A DNA stretch of 64,000 bases from Elusimicrobia bacterium GWB2_63_22. Lineage in GTDB: Bacteria; Elusimicrobiota; Elusimicrobia; Elusimicrobiales; UBA9959. Below the pieces are notes generated by a model. The model searched no databases and was not told the DNA's origin. It saw nothing but the letters and a program-made list of their open reading frames with translations. Shown here piece by piece: positions 23,788-33,600 of the stretch (position 1 is its first letter; each line of letters starts with the position of its first letter). Location: positions 17,572 through 81,571 of the forward strand of contig MGUA01000011.1 in the NCBI GenBank assembly GCA_001799735.1, given 5' to 3'. A program made the translations under genes and the position numbers.

Positions 23788-24255
23788 ATGAAAAATCTCT
23801 ATAGAATCATGTTCAGCATAGGTCTTGTTTTGCTGGCAGTACAGGGCTACAGCCAGGAAAGCCAACCCGCATTCCGACCCTGGGTATACTGGGAAAGGAA
23901 TATGGACTTTGGTGCCGTACTTAGCGGGCCCAAAGAACTGCAGATTGTTGATTCTTTGGGGACTAAGCGAGGCCGCGTGGTTTCAAGCGAGAACATTATT
24001 GGAGCATATGTGTCGCCGAATGGGAAAAAAGTGGGGTATGTCACCGCAACAGAGGTATGGGTGGTGCAGATAGAAACCGGGCAAAAGGAACTGGTTGCCA
24101 GTGGGTACTGCGAGCATTTTAACTGGGCCGGCAACAGCCAGAGTTTTACCTTTGCTTTGAGTGAATATAAGAAAGACAGTTCACCTGCCGTATACAATCT
24201 TAAACTCTTCTGGGCCGACGGCGACGGAAAAAATCTGAAGCAAGTGTATCCATAA
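23788..24255 (+). CDS. Short secreted propeller-like protein, possibly truncated
   Basis: 155 residues from ATG 23788 with a good SD (AAGGAG). Signal peptide (~1-21, ending GYSQE), then TolB/WD-like strands (IIGAYVSPNGKKVGYVTATEVWVVQIETG split over VSPNGKKVGYVTATEVWVV; FNWAGNSQSFTFAL; LKLFWADGDGKNLKQVYP). A full propeller needs several more blades, so the gene looks cut short; a gene remnant follows directly. Compare the longer propeller-like gene at 26260. Function unknown. Confidence 0.55.
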   Translation: MKNLYRIMFSIGLVLLAVQGYSQESQPAFRPWVYWERNMDFGAVLSGPKELQIVDSLGTKRGRVVSSENIIGAYVSPNGKKVGYVTATEVWVVQIETGQKELVASGYCEHFNWAGNSQSFTFALSEYKKDSSPAVYNLKLFWADGDGKNLKQVYP

Positions 24256-24275
24256 CGCCTAATTCGACACTAAAC

Positions 24276-24449
24276 GTGCCGGCACAGCTAGGTATTGTGA
24301 AAGAACCGAAATCAGGAAGCGCAGTAATATCTGCAGGTCCAATTGTGAATTGTAGCCCTAAGTATGCCTCGGCATTCGGGACCGCGCCCGGCGACGACAC
24401 CTACGCCGGCACGGCGATGAGATACGATATAAGATGTAGCCTGAAACAC
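24276..24449 (+). pseudogene. Remnant of an FN3-domain gene
   Basis: Bases 24379-24435 match 30051-30107 in the giant surface-protein gene at 54 of 57 positions, in the same translated frame (TAPGDDTYAGTAMRYDIR versus TAPGDDAYAGTAMRYDIR). There is no start context, signal peptide or full domain. The copied part is the core of a fibronectin-III-like domain. It lies between a shortened gene and the M23 gene, so it marks a recombination or deletion joint. Confidence 0.65.
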
Positions 24450-24469
24450 ACATGGGTCGTGAGCATTAT

Positions 24470-26254
24470 ATGAGGAGAGGCAAAGTAGCAACAATTATGT
24501 CGGTCGTGGGAGGCGGCTTGCTTTTATGCGCCGTTGCTGCCACGGCCAGGGCGCAGGAGGAGGTCCGCCTGCAAACTGTCAGCGCATATATCGGGTTGGA
24601 AGAAAAACAGCCGGTTTATCCACGAATTACATACATAAGCAGTCAGGCGTGCATAACCGCGGATTGTGCTGTGTCGGCAACTTTTCCCGCACACATAAAT
24701 CATACCGCTACCCTTTCGGCGTCACGCTTTTCTGTTTCCGGGAGTCACTACTGCACGTATACGCCGAACAAGTTTTGGGGGACATCCATCGCGAAATATG
24801 TCATGAAAGTGTACTCCAAGGTTGTGCCGGGTGGAAAGTTGCGCGTTAAAGTACGCGGTTCTTTAGCGTTAAGCTGGAGCAATTTGCATGCGGATAATAG
24901 TGCCTATGCCAGAGTTTACTTTGCCGATCCGGCCGGCAGCGGCCCTGCTGCGGTGGGGTATAATTCAAGTGGCGTTGCCGGACAGGCCAGTGGTGAGAAA
25001 ATGATGGAAGGCGACACATACGCCACTACAGAAAGTTTGCAGCCGGACTACTATTATATAGGAAGTGTAACCCTGGAAAGCAGGAGTTATCAGCCTGATG
25101 TATTGGATGGCGGGGCGAACGTGACTTTTAACTCGAGTGTGAATGAGAATATCGAGGTGTTTTATCGTGGTAACGCCTTAAAAATATACGATGCAGCCAG
25201 CAACAACCAGACATGGTTTGTGGATAAAGAGCTGCCAAAGGCGTTGAGTGTAATAGTTGCCGATGGCGAGACTGGTACGCCCGTCCCTGGGGGCATCCCG
25301 ATAACTTTCACCATAGTGGAGCCTTCCAACGGTGCGAAGTTCTCAAACGGCCAGACAACCATGGGCGTGAATACCGTTAACGGCATAGCGGGAGCGAGTC
25401 TTACGCTGGGGAACTCTCCCGGCACATACACTGTCAAGGCAACCTGTCCGGCTGACGTGTGCATCTCGGGGGCGAAAGAGGTCGTGCTCACTGCCTCGGC
25501 TATCCAAAATCATACCGATGTGACAGGAATGGTGCCTGAAGGGTGCTCACAGGTGACTATTGGGAATATAACTGCTCTGGTGGATCCAGTAACGAATACT
25601 TTTCGCCTACCCAACGTTCCTCTGACAATAAGTCCTCAAGTTGGAATATTGTTGTCAGAACTAGAAATTAAATGCAATAACGATGCGGAGTGTCCAGTCG
25701 CTAATGTGCAGCGGATGCCTGCTTCATGCGCAGGGGGCGCTTTTGGGGCATCAAGAAGCAGGGGGAGATCGCATGCTGGCGTCGATTTGCTGACCGTGAA
25801 CGATGCAACACCGGTTTTGTCTGCCACTACTGGCAGAGTGATTCATGTTGGCTTATTTAATGACGACAGAACGCCGAACGAGAGTTGGGGGTGGATAGTT
25901 GTGATTCAAAGTGCTCGCAGGATTTTAAATTTCTACGAAGTATTGCTCTATGGCCATTTAGATCCTGATCTTGTGTCAGTTAGCGCAGGTGATAATGTTT
26001 CTGCAGGTCAGCAGATTGCTGTGACAGGTCGCTATACTGGAAATTTAACAAATCCGCTTCGGTGCCCGCACGTTCATGTCGAGCGACGGCTATTGAGTTC
26101 CCCATTAGCTATTGTTAGAGTTCCAATCCCTTGCGCTGGGGCAAGCCTACAATGCAATGGCGGCGATATGAACTCTAATGAGAACGGGAGCTTGTTTGGG
26201 AGCACTCGCCCCACAAATCCAGACACAGAGATTGGGTGTAACATCTACAGGTGA
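24470..26254 (+). CDS. Secreted Big-domain protein with M23 peptidase domain
   Basis: 594 residues from ATG 24470 (ATG 24452 is also in frame). Signal peptide (~1-29, ending ATARAQ), unknown beta-rich region (~30-240), Ig-like Big_1 domain (~255-340, ALSVIVADGETGTPVPGG...VNGIAGASLTLG), then an M23 LytM-type domain (~425-540) with HAGVD (~434) and HVHVE (~533) zinc ligands and LLYGHLDPDLVSVSAGD with the catalytic His. All M23 metal residues are present, so it should cleave peptidoglycan peptides. Cys pairs are frequent. AT-rich relative to the flanks. Followed by an overlapping-context propeller gene. Confidence 0.8.
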   Translation: MRRGKVATIMSVVGGGLLLCAVAATARAQEEVRLQTVSAYIGLEEKQPVYPRITYISSQACITADCAVSATFPAHINHTATLSASRFSVSGSHYCTYTPNKFWGTSIAKYVMKVYSKVVPGGKLRVKVRGSLALSWSNLHADNSAYARVYFADPAGSGPAAVGYNSSGVAGQASGEKMMEGDTYATTESLQPDYYYIGSVTLESRSYQPDVLDGGANVTFNSSVNENIEVFYRGNALKIYDAASNNQTWFVDKELPKALSVIVADGETGTPVPGGIPITFTIVEPSNGAKFSNGQTTMGVNTVNGIAGASLTLGNSPGTYTVKATCPADVCISGAKEVVLTASAIQNHTDVTGMVPEGCSQVTIGNITALVDPVTNTFRLPNVPLTISPQVGILLSELEIKCNNDAECPVANVQRMPASCAGGAFGASRSRGRSHAGVDLLTVNDATPVLSATTGRVIHVGLFNDDRTPNESWGWIVVIQSARRILNFYEVLLYGHLDPDLVSVSAGDNVSAGQQIAVTGRYTGNLTNPLRCPHVHVERRLLSSPLAIVRVPIPCAGASLQCNGGDMNSNENGSLFGSTRPTNPDTEIGCNIYR

Positions 26255-26259
26255 GGTTT

Positions 26260-27612
26260 ATGAAAAACATTATAGTGCTCATGACTTTCTTTGTACCCTT
26301 GGTGCTCTTCCCACAGGCGCTCATGGGCGGTGAATACAGTCTGCTGTATCGTTCCCCACAAGTCCCTCAATCGATACGGGCGTATTCCATGTATCCTAAG
26401 AGCAATCTGTTTACTGTGACATTTCATATTGTGGGTTCCACAGGTGCCCCAACTTTTCCAATGGAGGGATTTGATTTTGATGGGGAAAAAGTCTGGGAAC
26501 TGGATATCTCTCGTTGGCATGTCTGGAGAGAAACAGTAGTTCCCAATAAAAAATTAGCAGCATTTACTGAACTGTCGGCGTGCCCTAAGCCACTTGCAGT
26601 GGAGAATTGCGAGTCAGAGCCGGAAGGTTATATGTTTAATGTGGCAAGCGGTGCGGTTCTGTATCATAGCACAAGGTTTGCCAGATTCCATCCAGAATTT
26701 ACATTCGATGGCAAGTATATGCTGGGACAATTCGGGGTTGGGTATTCCGATGAAGGCGGAGGCGAATATTCGCCTTCAACCGGCACCTGTCTTATGGAAA
26801 TAGATACGGGGAGAGAGATCTGGTGCAGGGAAGAGGTCGTAAGGGAGCACAACGCCTTATTATCTGAGGCAAGCGGCATTATTGTCGGAGACAAGGGGAT
26901 ATACGAGTTTTATTCCGGAAGGCGAATTATAACTTTCCCCCAATTTGCCAAAAAGGGTGACAACACATTTAAGCCACAAACGCCTGGCAACGCAGTAGTC
27001 ATACGCGCTATGTCACTTGATGGGCGTTACTTTGTTGCTACTGAGGGCAAGTGTGACAAGAGGACGGTTGAAGACGGATGTCATCTCATTGCGCTGAAGG
27101 ATCCAGAAACATATCTTGGAGAATGGGACAAGGGAATAGTTAGAAAAAAACTGCTGGCCTTTGAAGAAGGTGTTCAGGATGTGAATTTTCATCCATTTTC
27201 TTTTCTGCCCAGCGGCCTATTAGTCGTATTAAACCCCTATCGCCAACAACTGCGATTGTTAACCATGAAAGGGGAGATCCTTAGCACTATATCGCACGAA
27301 AAAGTCAGTGACCTTCCGTACTATTCGCTCTGGTTTCTGCAGCCGGATATCGATTTTGACAATAAAGTCATAATTTGGCCGTCCAGGAATAAAGGTGAAT
27401 GGAGTGTGTATGGGTTTAATGGAAAATTAATCGGTAGATTCGCATGGAAAGAGCCACATGGTCATAAATTTACAATCCGTGACTTTAAAATGATAAGTGA
27501 TAGGGAGTATGTTTTTGTGGTCGATGTGCAAATGAAAGCGGAACGTAAAGCTCAAGAGTGGGTGCTGGAAGTTTACCGGGGGAAGTTTGCACTCTTGGAA
27601 AACGGGAAATAA
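26260..27612 (+). CDS. Secreted beta-propeller-like protein, unknown
   Basis: 450 residues from ATG 26260 (GTG 26251 also in frame, but GTGAGG is the SD). Signal peptide (~1-23, ending ALMGG), then repeated strands with Asp-Gly turns (FDFDGEKVWELDISRWHVW, FTFDGKYMLGQFGVG, MSLDGRYFVATEGKC, GFNGKLIGRFAW) as in WD/YVTN-type propellers. No catalytic motif. Cys pairs in PLAVENCESE and CDKRTVEDGC suggest disulfides and export. It is among the most AT-rich genes of the window. Starts six bases after the M23 stop and ends two bases before the giant gene, so these three form an operon. Confidence 0.6.
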   Translation: MKNIIVLMTFFVPLVLFPQALMGGEYSLLYRSPQVPQSIRAYSMYPKSNLFTVTFHIVGSTGAPTFPMEGFDFDGEKVWELDISRWHVWRETVVPNKKLAAFTELSACPKPLAVENCESEPEGYMFNVASGAVLYHSTRFARFHPEFTFDGKYMLGQFGVGYSDEGGGEYSPSTGTCLMEIDTGREIWCREEVVREHNALLSEASGIIVGDKGIYEFYSGRRIITFPQFAKKGDNTFKPQTPGNAVVIRAMSLDGRYFVATEGKCDKRTVEDGCHLIALKDPETYLGEWDKGIVRKKLLAFEEGVQDVNFHPFSFLPSGLLVVLNPYRQQLRLLTMKGEILSTISHEKVSDLPYYSLWFLQPDIDFDNKVIIWPSRNKGEWSVYGFNGKLIGRFAWKEPHGHKFTIRDFKMISDREYVFVVDVQMKAERKAQEWVLEVYRGKFALLENGK

Positions 27613-27613
27613 T

Positions 27614-30600
27614 ATGCAACGCGTGTTGGGTGGTGAAAAAATATGGATTGCCGGGCTACTGGTCCTGGCGGCCACTGTATATATCGCTGTTTATCCCCGC
27701 TTTGCCGTAGCATCCGAAATACGGATTAAAGTTCCGCTTACCAGCGTTAATATTAATCCGGGCGGAGAGACCTCGCTCGGGAATCTGTCATTCTCTAGCA
27801 GGCCGATAAGTCTAAGGATTTTTCCAAACTCTTCCTGTATCATCGTTCCTGAAGATAAAGTTCAGTTACAGGTAAAAGCGTTGTTGGAAAACGGAACCGA
27901 AATCGATGTCACAACCAGTCCTTACACCACATATTCCTCGTCGGACGCCGCGATTGTCTCTGTTTCTTCCTCCGGACAGGTTAGTTCTTTAGGGAGTGGT
28001 AAAGGATATATCAGGGCAGAATACCTGTTGGCGGTGGCTTACACTGAGATAACCACAAATCCATCCCTATCCATTGTTGAAATCCAGCCGCTTTTCGGTC
28101 TCGAAAATTCGGACGAAATGTTGCCGGAGGAAACCGCTCCGACAGCCACAGCATCAATACCCCCCGGAGAATCGGCGCAGTTGAGCATATTAGCCACGCT
28201 GTCAAACGGAGAAGCCTGTAATCTTTCCGGCAACCTCAACACCACGTATACATCTCTGAACCCGCAGATAGCGAATGCCGATGGGGTGGGACAAGCTGTA
28301 GCTGGCAGCCTAGGAAGAGCGCAGATAAATATATCTGCGGCTGGGAAATCCACGTATACGTATGTGGATGTGCAGTTTAGGGACGAAACCGCTCCGGCAA
28401 CAGACATAACTTTTGGGGCCCCGGTTTATCTATCCAATTCGGGTTTAGTACATCTTTCAACAAACACGTATGTGCAGCTGACCCCTTCTGATCCGCAAAT
28501 TGCAAATACTCATACCAGCGGAGTAAGTTTTACCGGTGTATCCATAGATGATATCCCGTCAACGTTTAGCGCGTTTTGGAGATATCTGCCTTTTACAATT
28601 TTTGAGGGAACGCACACCGTCTATTTCCTTAGCCGGGATTATGCCGGGAATACCGAGGTTATAAAGTCTACTGTTGTAGTGGTTGACGGTACTGCGCCTA
28701 GCCCATTGACTGGAATTGTTGTGGCCGGGGCAGCGCAGAGTGTGTGGCGTAACACTAACGTTTTCAACATCACCTGGACCAACCCGGAGGACGTTGCCGG
28801 GATAGGGGGGGTGCGGGTGAAGTATGGGGAAGTGGCGCCGCTTTCCAACGAAGATGGCGTGTTCTACCCCGCCGACGGTTCCCTTGTGTATTCCTCCACC
28901 GAGGTAGTTAGCGGCGTGAACGTTATCTGGCTGTGGCTTGAAGACAATGTGGGCAATGCAGACCCGGCCATGGCCGCCAGCGTGGAGCTGCGCTATGACG
29001 CCGGGCTGCCCGCGTCCACGGCCTCCGCGCCGGCTTTCTCTGGCGTTGGGGTGGTGCCGGTGGTCTTTGTCGCCAACGACGCGGTCAGCGGCGTTGACAG
29101 GACAGCCCTTTGGGCGCGCAATAACGGGGCGGCGTGGTCTGCCAGCACGTATACGCTTGCCGGTACCGGCGGCAAATTCGGGTTCGACACGGCAGGCGCA
29201 GGCGGCAGCTGGGAATTCTACACCCAGGCCTTCGATAAAGCCGGCAACGGCGAGCCGGTGCCTGTCTCCACCACGCCGGCCAAGGCGCAAACCGCAGTGG
29301 ACGTTACGCCGCCGGTTATTTCCAATGTGCGCGTGACAGAGATAACCTACGACACCGCCCGCGTCACCTGGGAGACCGACGACGAAGCCTCCGCCGTTCT
29401 GGAGTACACCCTGCCAGGCGCGTCCGCGGTTAAAACCTACGCCTCCTCCTACTATACCAGCCAGAGCCTGTTCTTAAGCGGCCTGGTCTACCCGGCCAAT
29501 TACACCTTCAAGATCACCGCCGCCAACCGGGCCGGTCTTAGCGCCGTGTATACGGGCGGCGCTTTCTACGTGCCGCCCAAGATGACCACCAACGTCAACG
29601 ACCTCGGCGTGATGAACACCGGCCAGCCCATAATCATAGAGGTCACTAACCCGTACGTCTCCTCGCTGACGTATACACTTAACGGGCAGACGGTGACGCA
29701 GAACGTTACCCTTAATACGCCGCTGGAGATCTACGTGAACTCCGGGCAGGGGCCGGCCAGCCTGTCCCTTAACCTGGACGGCTACGTTTATTCCAACAAC
29801 TTCGTGGTGGACACGGCCACGCGCACGGTATACCTTGCCCGGTTCGTGGTAGCTGCGGGCGGCCTGGACGCGGCGCAGGGCGGCTATGCCGCGCTGGCGG
29901 CGGTGGGCCAGCCGGTGGCGGCCGAGGTGTCAAATATAGGCGGTAAGACATATCTGGGTTATTACGCCGGCATAGACCCTGTAGCCCCCGGGAGCATAAC
30001 CGATGTGGCGGCGGCTGCCGGCCCGGCCAGGGACCAGGCCGCGCTGTCCTGGACCGCGCCCGGCGACGACGCCTACGCCGGCACGGCGATGAGATACGAC
30101 ATCAGATGGGCGACCTCGCCTATAGACGCGTCCAATTTCAGCGCGGCGGCCAGGGCCGCCGAGGTGCCTTTCCCGGCGGTCGCCGGCACCGCGCAGACCG
30201 CCTATTTGTCCGGCCTTAACCTGCTTGCCACCTATTACTTCTCGGTCAGGACCGAAGATGAGCTGGGTAATTTTTCCGGGCTTTCCAACGCGGCTTCGGT
30301 ATTCAAGGGCTATGTGCTGGCGGGCACGGTAACGGTGAACGGGGTGTCAGAGATCTCATTCATGTCTCCGGTAGAGCCGCAAGTGGCTCTTATCAGCACA
30401 ATTTCAGCCGTCGGTGCGGTAGCCATAGGCTCGGCTGCGGCGGGCGGCCTTACCCTGGCCGGCAACATGTACGAGATAGGCCCCGAGGGCACTTACGACC
30501 CGCCGGCCGTTCTGACTTTCTATTATTCCACGTCCACCTTGGCCGCGCTCGGTCTGCAGGAACAGGACGTAGCCGTTTATGAGCATTTCCCCGAAACCGG

Positions 30601-33600
30601 CTGGGTGAAACTGCCCGGGCAGGTTTTGGATACGCAGGCCCATAAGCTGACCGTGCCGATAACCCGCATAGCTTCGCTGTTCGCTATTTTCGGCATTGTG
30701 CGCGACCGCGCCGCCCCGGTTTCCGCTGTTTCCTACGCCGGGGTCAGCTACCAGGCCGACGGGAAAACTTTTATCGGCGCAGGTTCCAGCGTTACGTTGG
30801 CGGCCTACGACCCGGTGGTGTACGGCACCTCCACCGGAGTGGCCTTCACTGAATACCGGGTGGATCCGGGCACCACGCCGGCCTTTGCGGCGTATACTGG
30901 GCCTTTCCCGCTTACTGAAGGCTTTCATGCCATAGAGTACCGCAGCCGGGACTATGCCGACAATCTGGAACCCCTGCGCTACGGTGAGGTTTATGCCGAC
31001 GCCACAGCGCCGGCCACCGACGTTCTGATAGAGGGCACAACGGGCCAGGCTGGGTGGTACGTCTCCGCGGCCACGGTCACAATGGTCTCCACCGACAGCC
31101 TTAGCGGCCTGGCGGCGGTGTATTACCGCGCCGGCGCCTCCACTGAACCCGTAAAGTACGCGATCCCTCTGGTTATAAGTTCAGAGGGCGTGACCACGCT
31201 GCACTATTTCGCCGCCGACAATGTAGCCAACGCAGAGGCGGAGAAGACCATCCTCCTGAAAATAGACAGGACCCCGCCTGCCATTGTTATCTCTTCACCG
31301 GCGGCCGGCGCGGTCTTTATAGCGGCTAAGGATAAGATAGGTGTATATTACTCGGTCAACGACAACCTGGACCCCGCCTTTACGGCCACGGCCATGCTTA
31401 CGCAAATTGAGGACAGGGGCAGCCCGCGCGGCGTCAGGCCGTCCACTATAGCCGTAACGGCCGGGCAGCTTATAGAACCTTTGTCTATCGACGACGGCGT
31501 GTGGGTGTTAAGCGTGCTGGCGCAAGACGCGGCGGGCAACATCAGCACGGCAGCCGCCGGCGGCTTTGAGGTGGTGCATGATATCCTGCCCCCCAGGAGC
31601 GTTCTGAACGCCGAAACGGCTAAGACCTACCTCTTCGGCGGGGTTTCGTATGTGCGGGGCGACACCGGCTTCAGTTTGTCCAGCATTGACGACCTTACCA
31701 CGCCGGCCGACGGGGCGGGCCTGGGCGTAAAGCGGCAGCTGTTGAGGATAACTGGCGCGCCGGCCGCGGCGGTGGAGCTGGTCTTTGAAAACCCCGTCCC
31801 GACCCCGGGCGGCATATTCTTGTCTACGTTCACGCTGGCGGGCGCGGACGGCGCTTACCTGCTGGCTTATAATGCTGAAGACATGCTGGTTAATACCGAA
31901 GAAGTGAATACCAGCACTTTCGTGGTGGATAACACAGCGCCGCGTACGGCATTCGTGCGGGTGTCCGGGTCGGCCTTCCTTAATTACGCGGCGGCCTCGG
32001 CTGTATTCGCCCTTCAGGCTGAAGATCCGGGCCTGCTGCCCAGCGGCGTAAGCAGCGTCACCTGGAGCGATAACGGCGGAGAAGGTTCTAATCTCACTAG
32101 CGGCCTTGCCTTTGGCGAGGGCCGGCATGCGTTGGCGTACCGCGCGGTAGACAATCTCGGGAATCTGGAGGTAACCGGAAGCAGTACCGTGTTTGTAGAC
32201 AACACCGCGCCTGAGGCCGCAACTCATATCGGGCTCCCTTATTTCGCTTCGGGTGTTCTGAACTATATCACGCCAGCCACGCCTATAACTTTTACCGCGG
32301 CTGATCCCGTGGCCGCCGAAGTGGCTTCAGGGGTAGAGCGCATAGAGGTTTCCATAGACGGGTCCTCCTTTACCGTCTATGCCGCTGCGCTGAAATTCGG
32401 CGAGGGCAGGTATGTTGTAAAGTACCGTGCCGTGGACAATGTGGGCAATACCGAAACGGCGCGCACGCTTGAGCTGCAAAGCGATAACACCTCGCCGGTC
32501 AGCGCCTGGCAGGCCGACGGTGAGCAACTGGAACTCGCCGGAAAATTCTATCTTAGCGCCATTGGCAGGATAGCGCTTGAAAGCTACGACCCCGTAGTTT
32601 CCGAAGTCGCTTCCGGGGTGGAAGGCATTTATTACGGCATAGATGCCGCTCCCTCGGGCAAGTATGCGGCGCCGTTCGGCCTGGCCGAGGGTGTAAGAAC
32701 GTTGAATTTCAGCGCCAGGGACAATGTGGCCAACGTCGAAGTGGCTAAGTCCACTGTTATCTATGTGGACGGGACCAAACCTGTGACCGAACTGTCGGTT
32801 GCCGGCGACCAGTACCGGAGCGACAAGGTTTATATCAGCACCCGCTCGGGGCTAATGCTCGCCTCAATGGACCCCTTGGTTAACGAAGTAGCCTCGGGCG
32901 TTCGGGAAACCAGCTACGCCGTGGACGGCGGAACCTTTGCCGCCTATTCACTGTTCAATCTGTCGGCTGAAGGTAAACGTGTAGTGTCGTTCTATTCGGT
33001 GGACCAGGTGGGCAATGTGGAGGCGGTGAAGACCTCGGAGTTGTGGGTGGACGCTACCGCGCCCGCGACAGCGCTGGCCATAACAGGCGCCCGGCACGAC
33101 GCCGACGGCTTTATTTATATCACCAGGGATTCCGGCATAGTGCTGGCCGCCGCTGACCCCATAAACAGCGAAACGGCTTCCGGCGTGCTGCTGACCAAAT
33201 ACAGGGTGGACGGCGGCAACTGGCAGGTATATGCGGGCAGCTTCACCATAACCGCCGAAGGCCGGCACACGCTGGAATATCAAAGCCTGGACCGCGTGTT
33301 GAACACGGAAACCATAAGAACGGCCGCGTTTGCCGTTGATAATACGCCGCCGGCTGCAAGTATAACCCTGGGCGAGCCCAAGTACGAAGCCTTCGGGCTG
33401 CCGCTTATAACACCGGAAACGTCGGTCAGCCTTGCCGCGGCAGACATTGTGTCGGGCGAAGTTGCCTCCGGGCTGGCGCGTATATCCTACGAGCTTATCG
33501 CCGTGGCGGACGGAAGTTCCGAAGTCAGGGATTATACTGAACCATTCAAGCTGGCGCAGGGCACCTACGATATCAGGTTTTGGTCGGTGGATAAAGTAGG

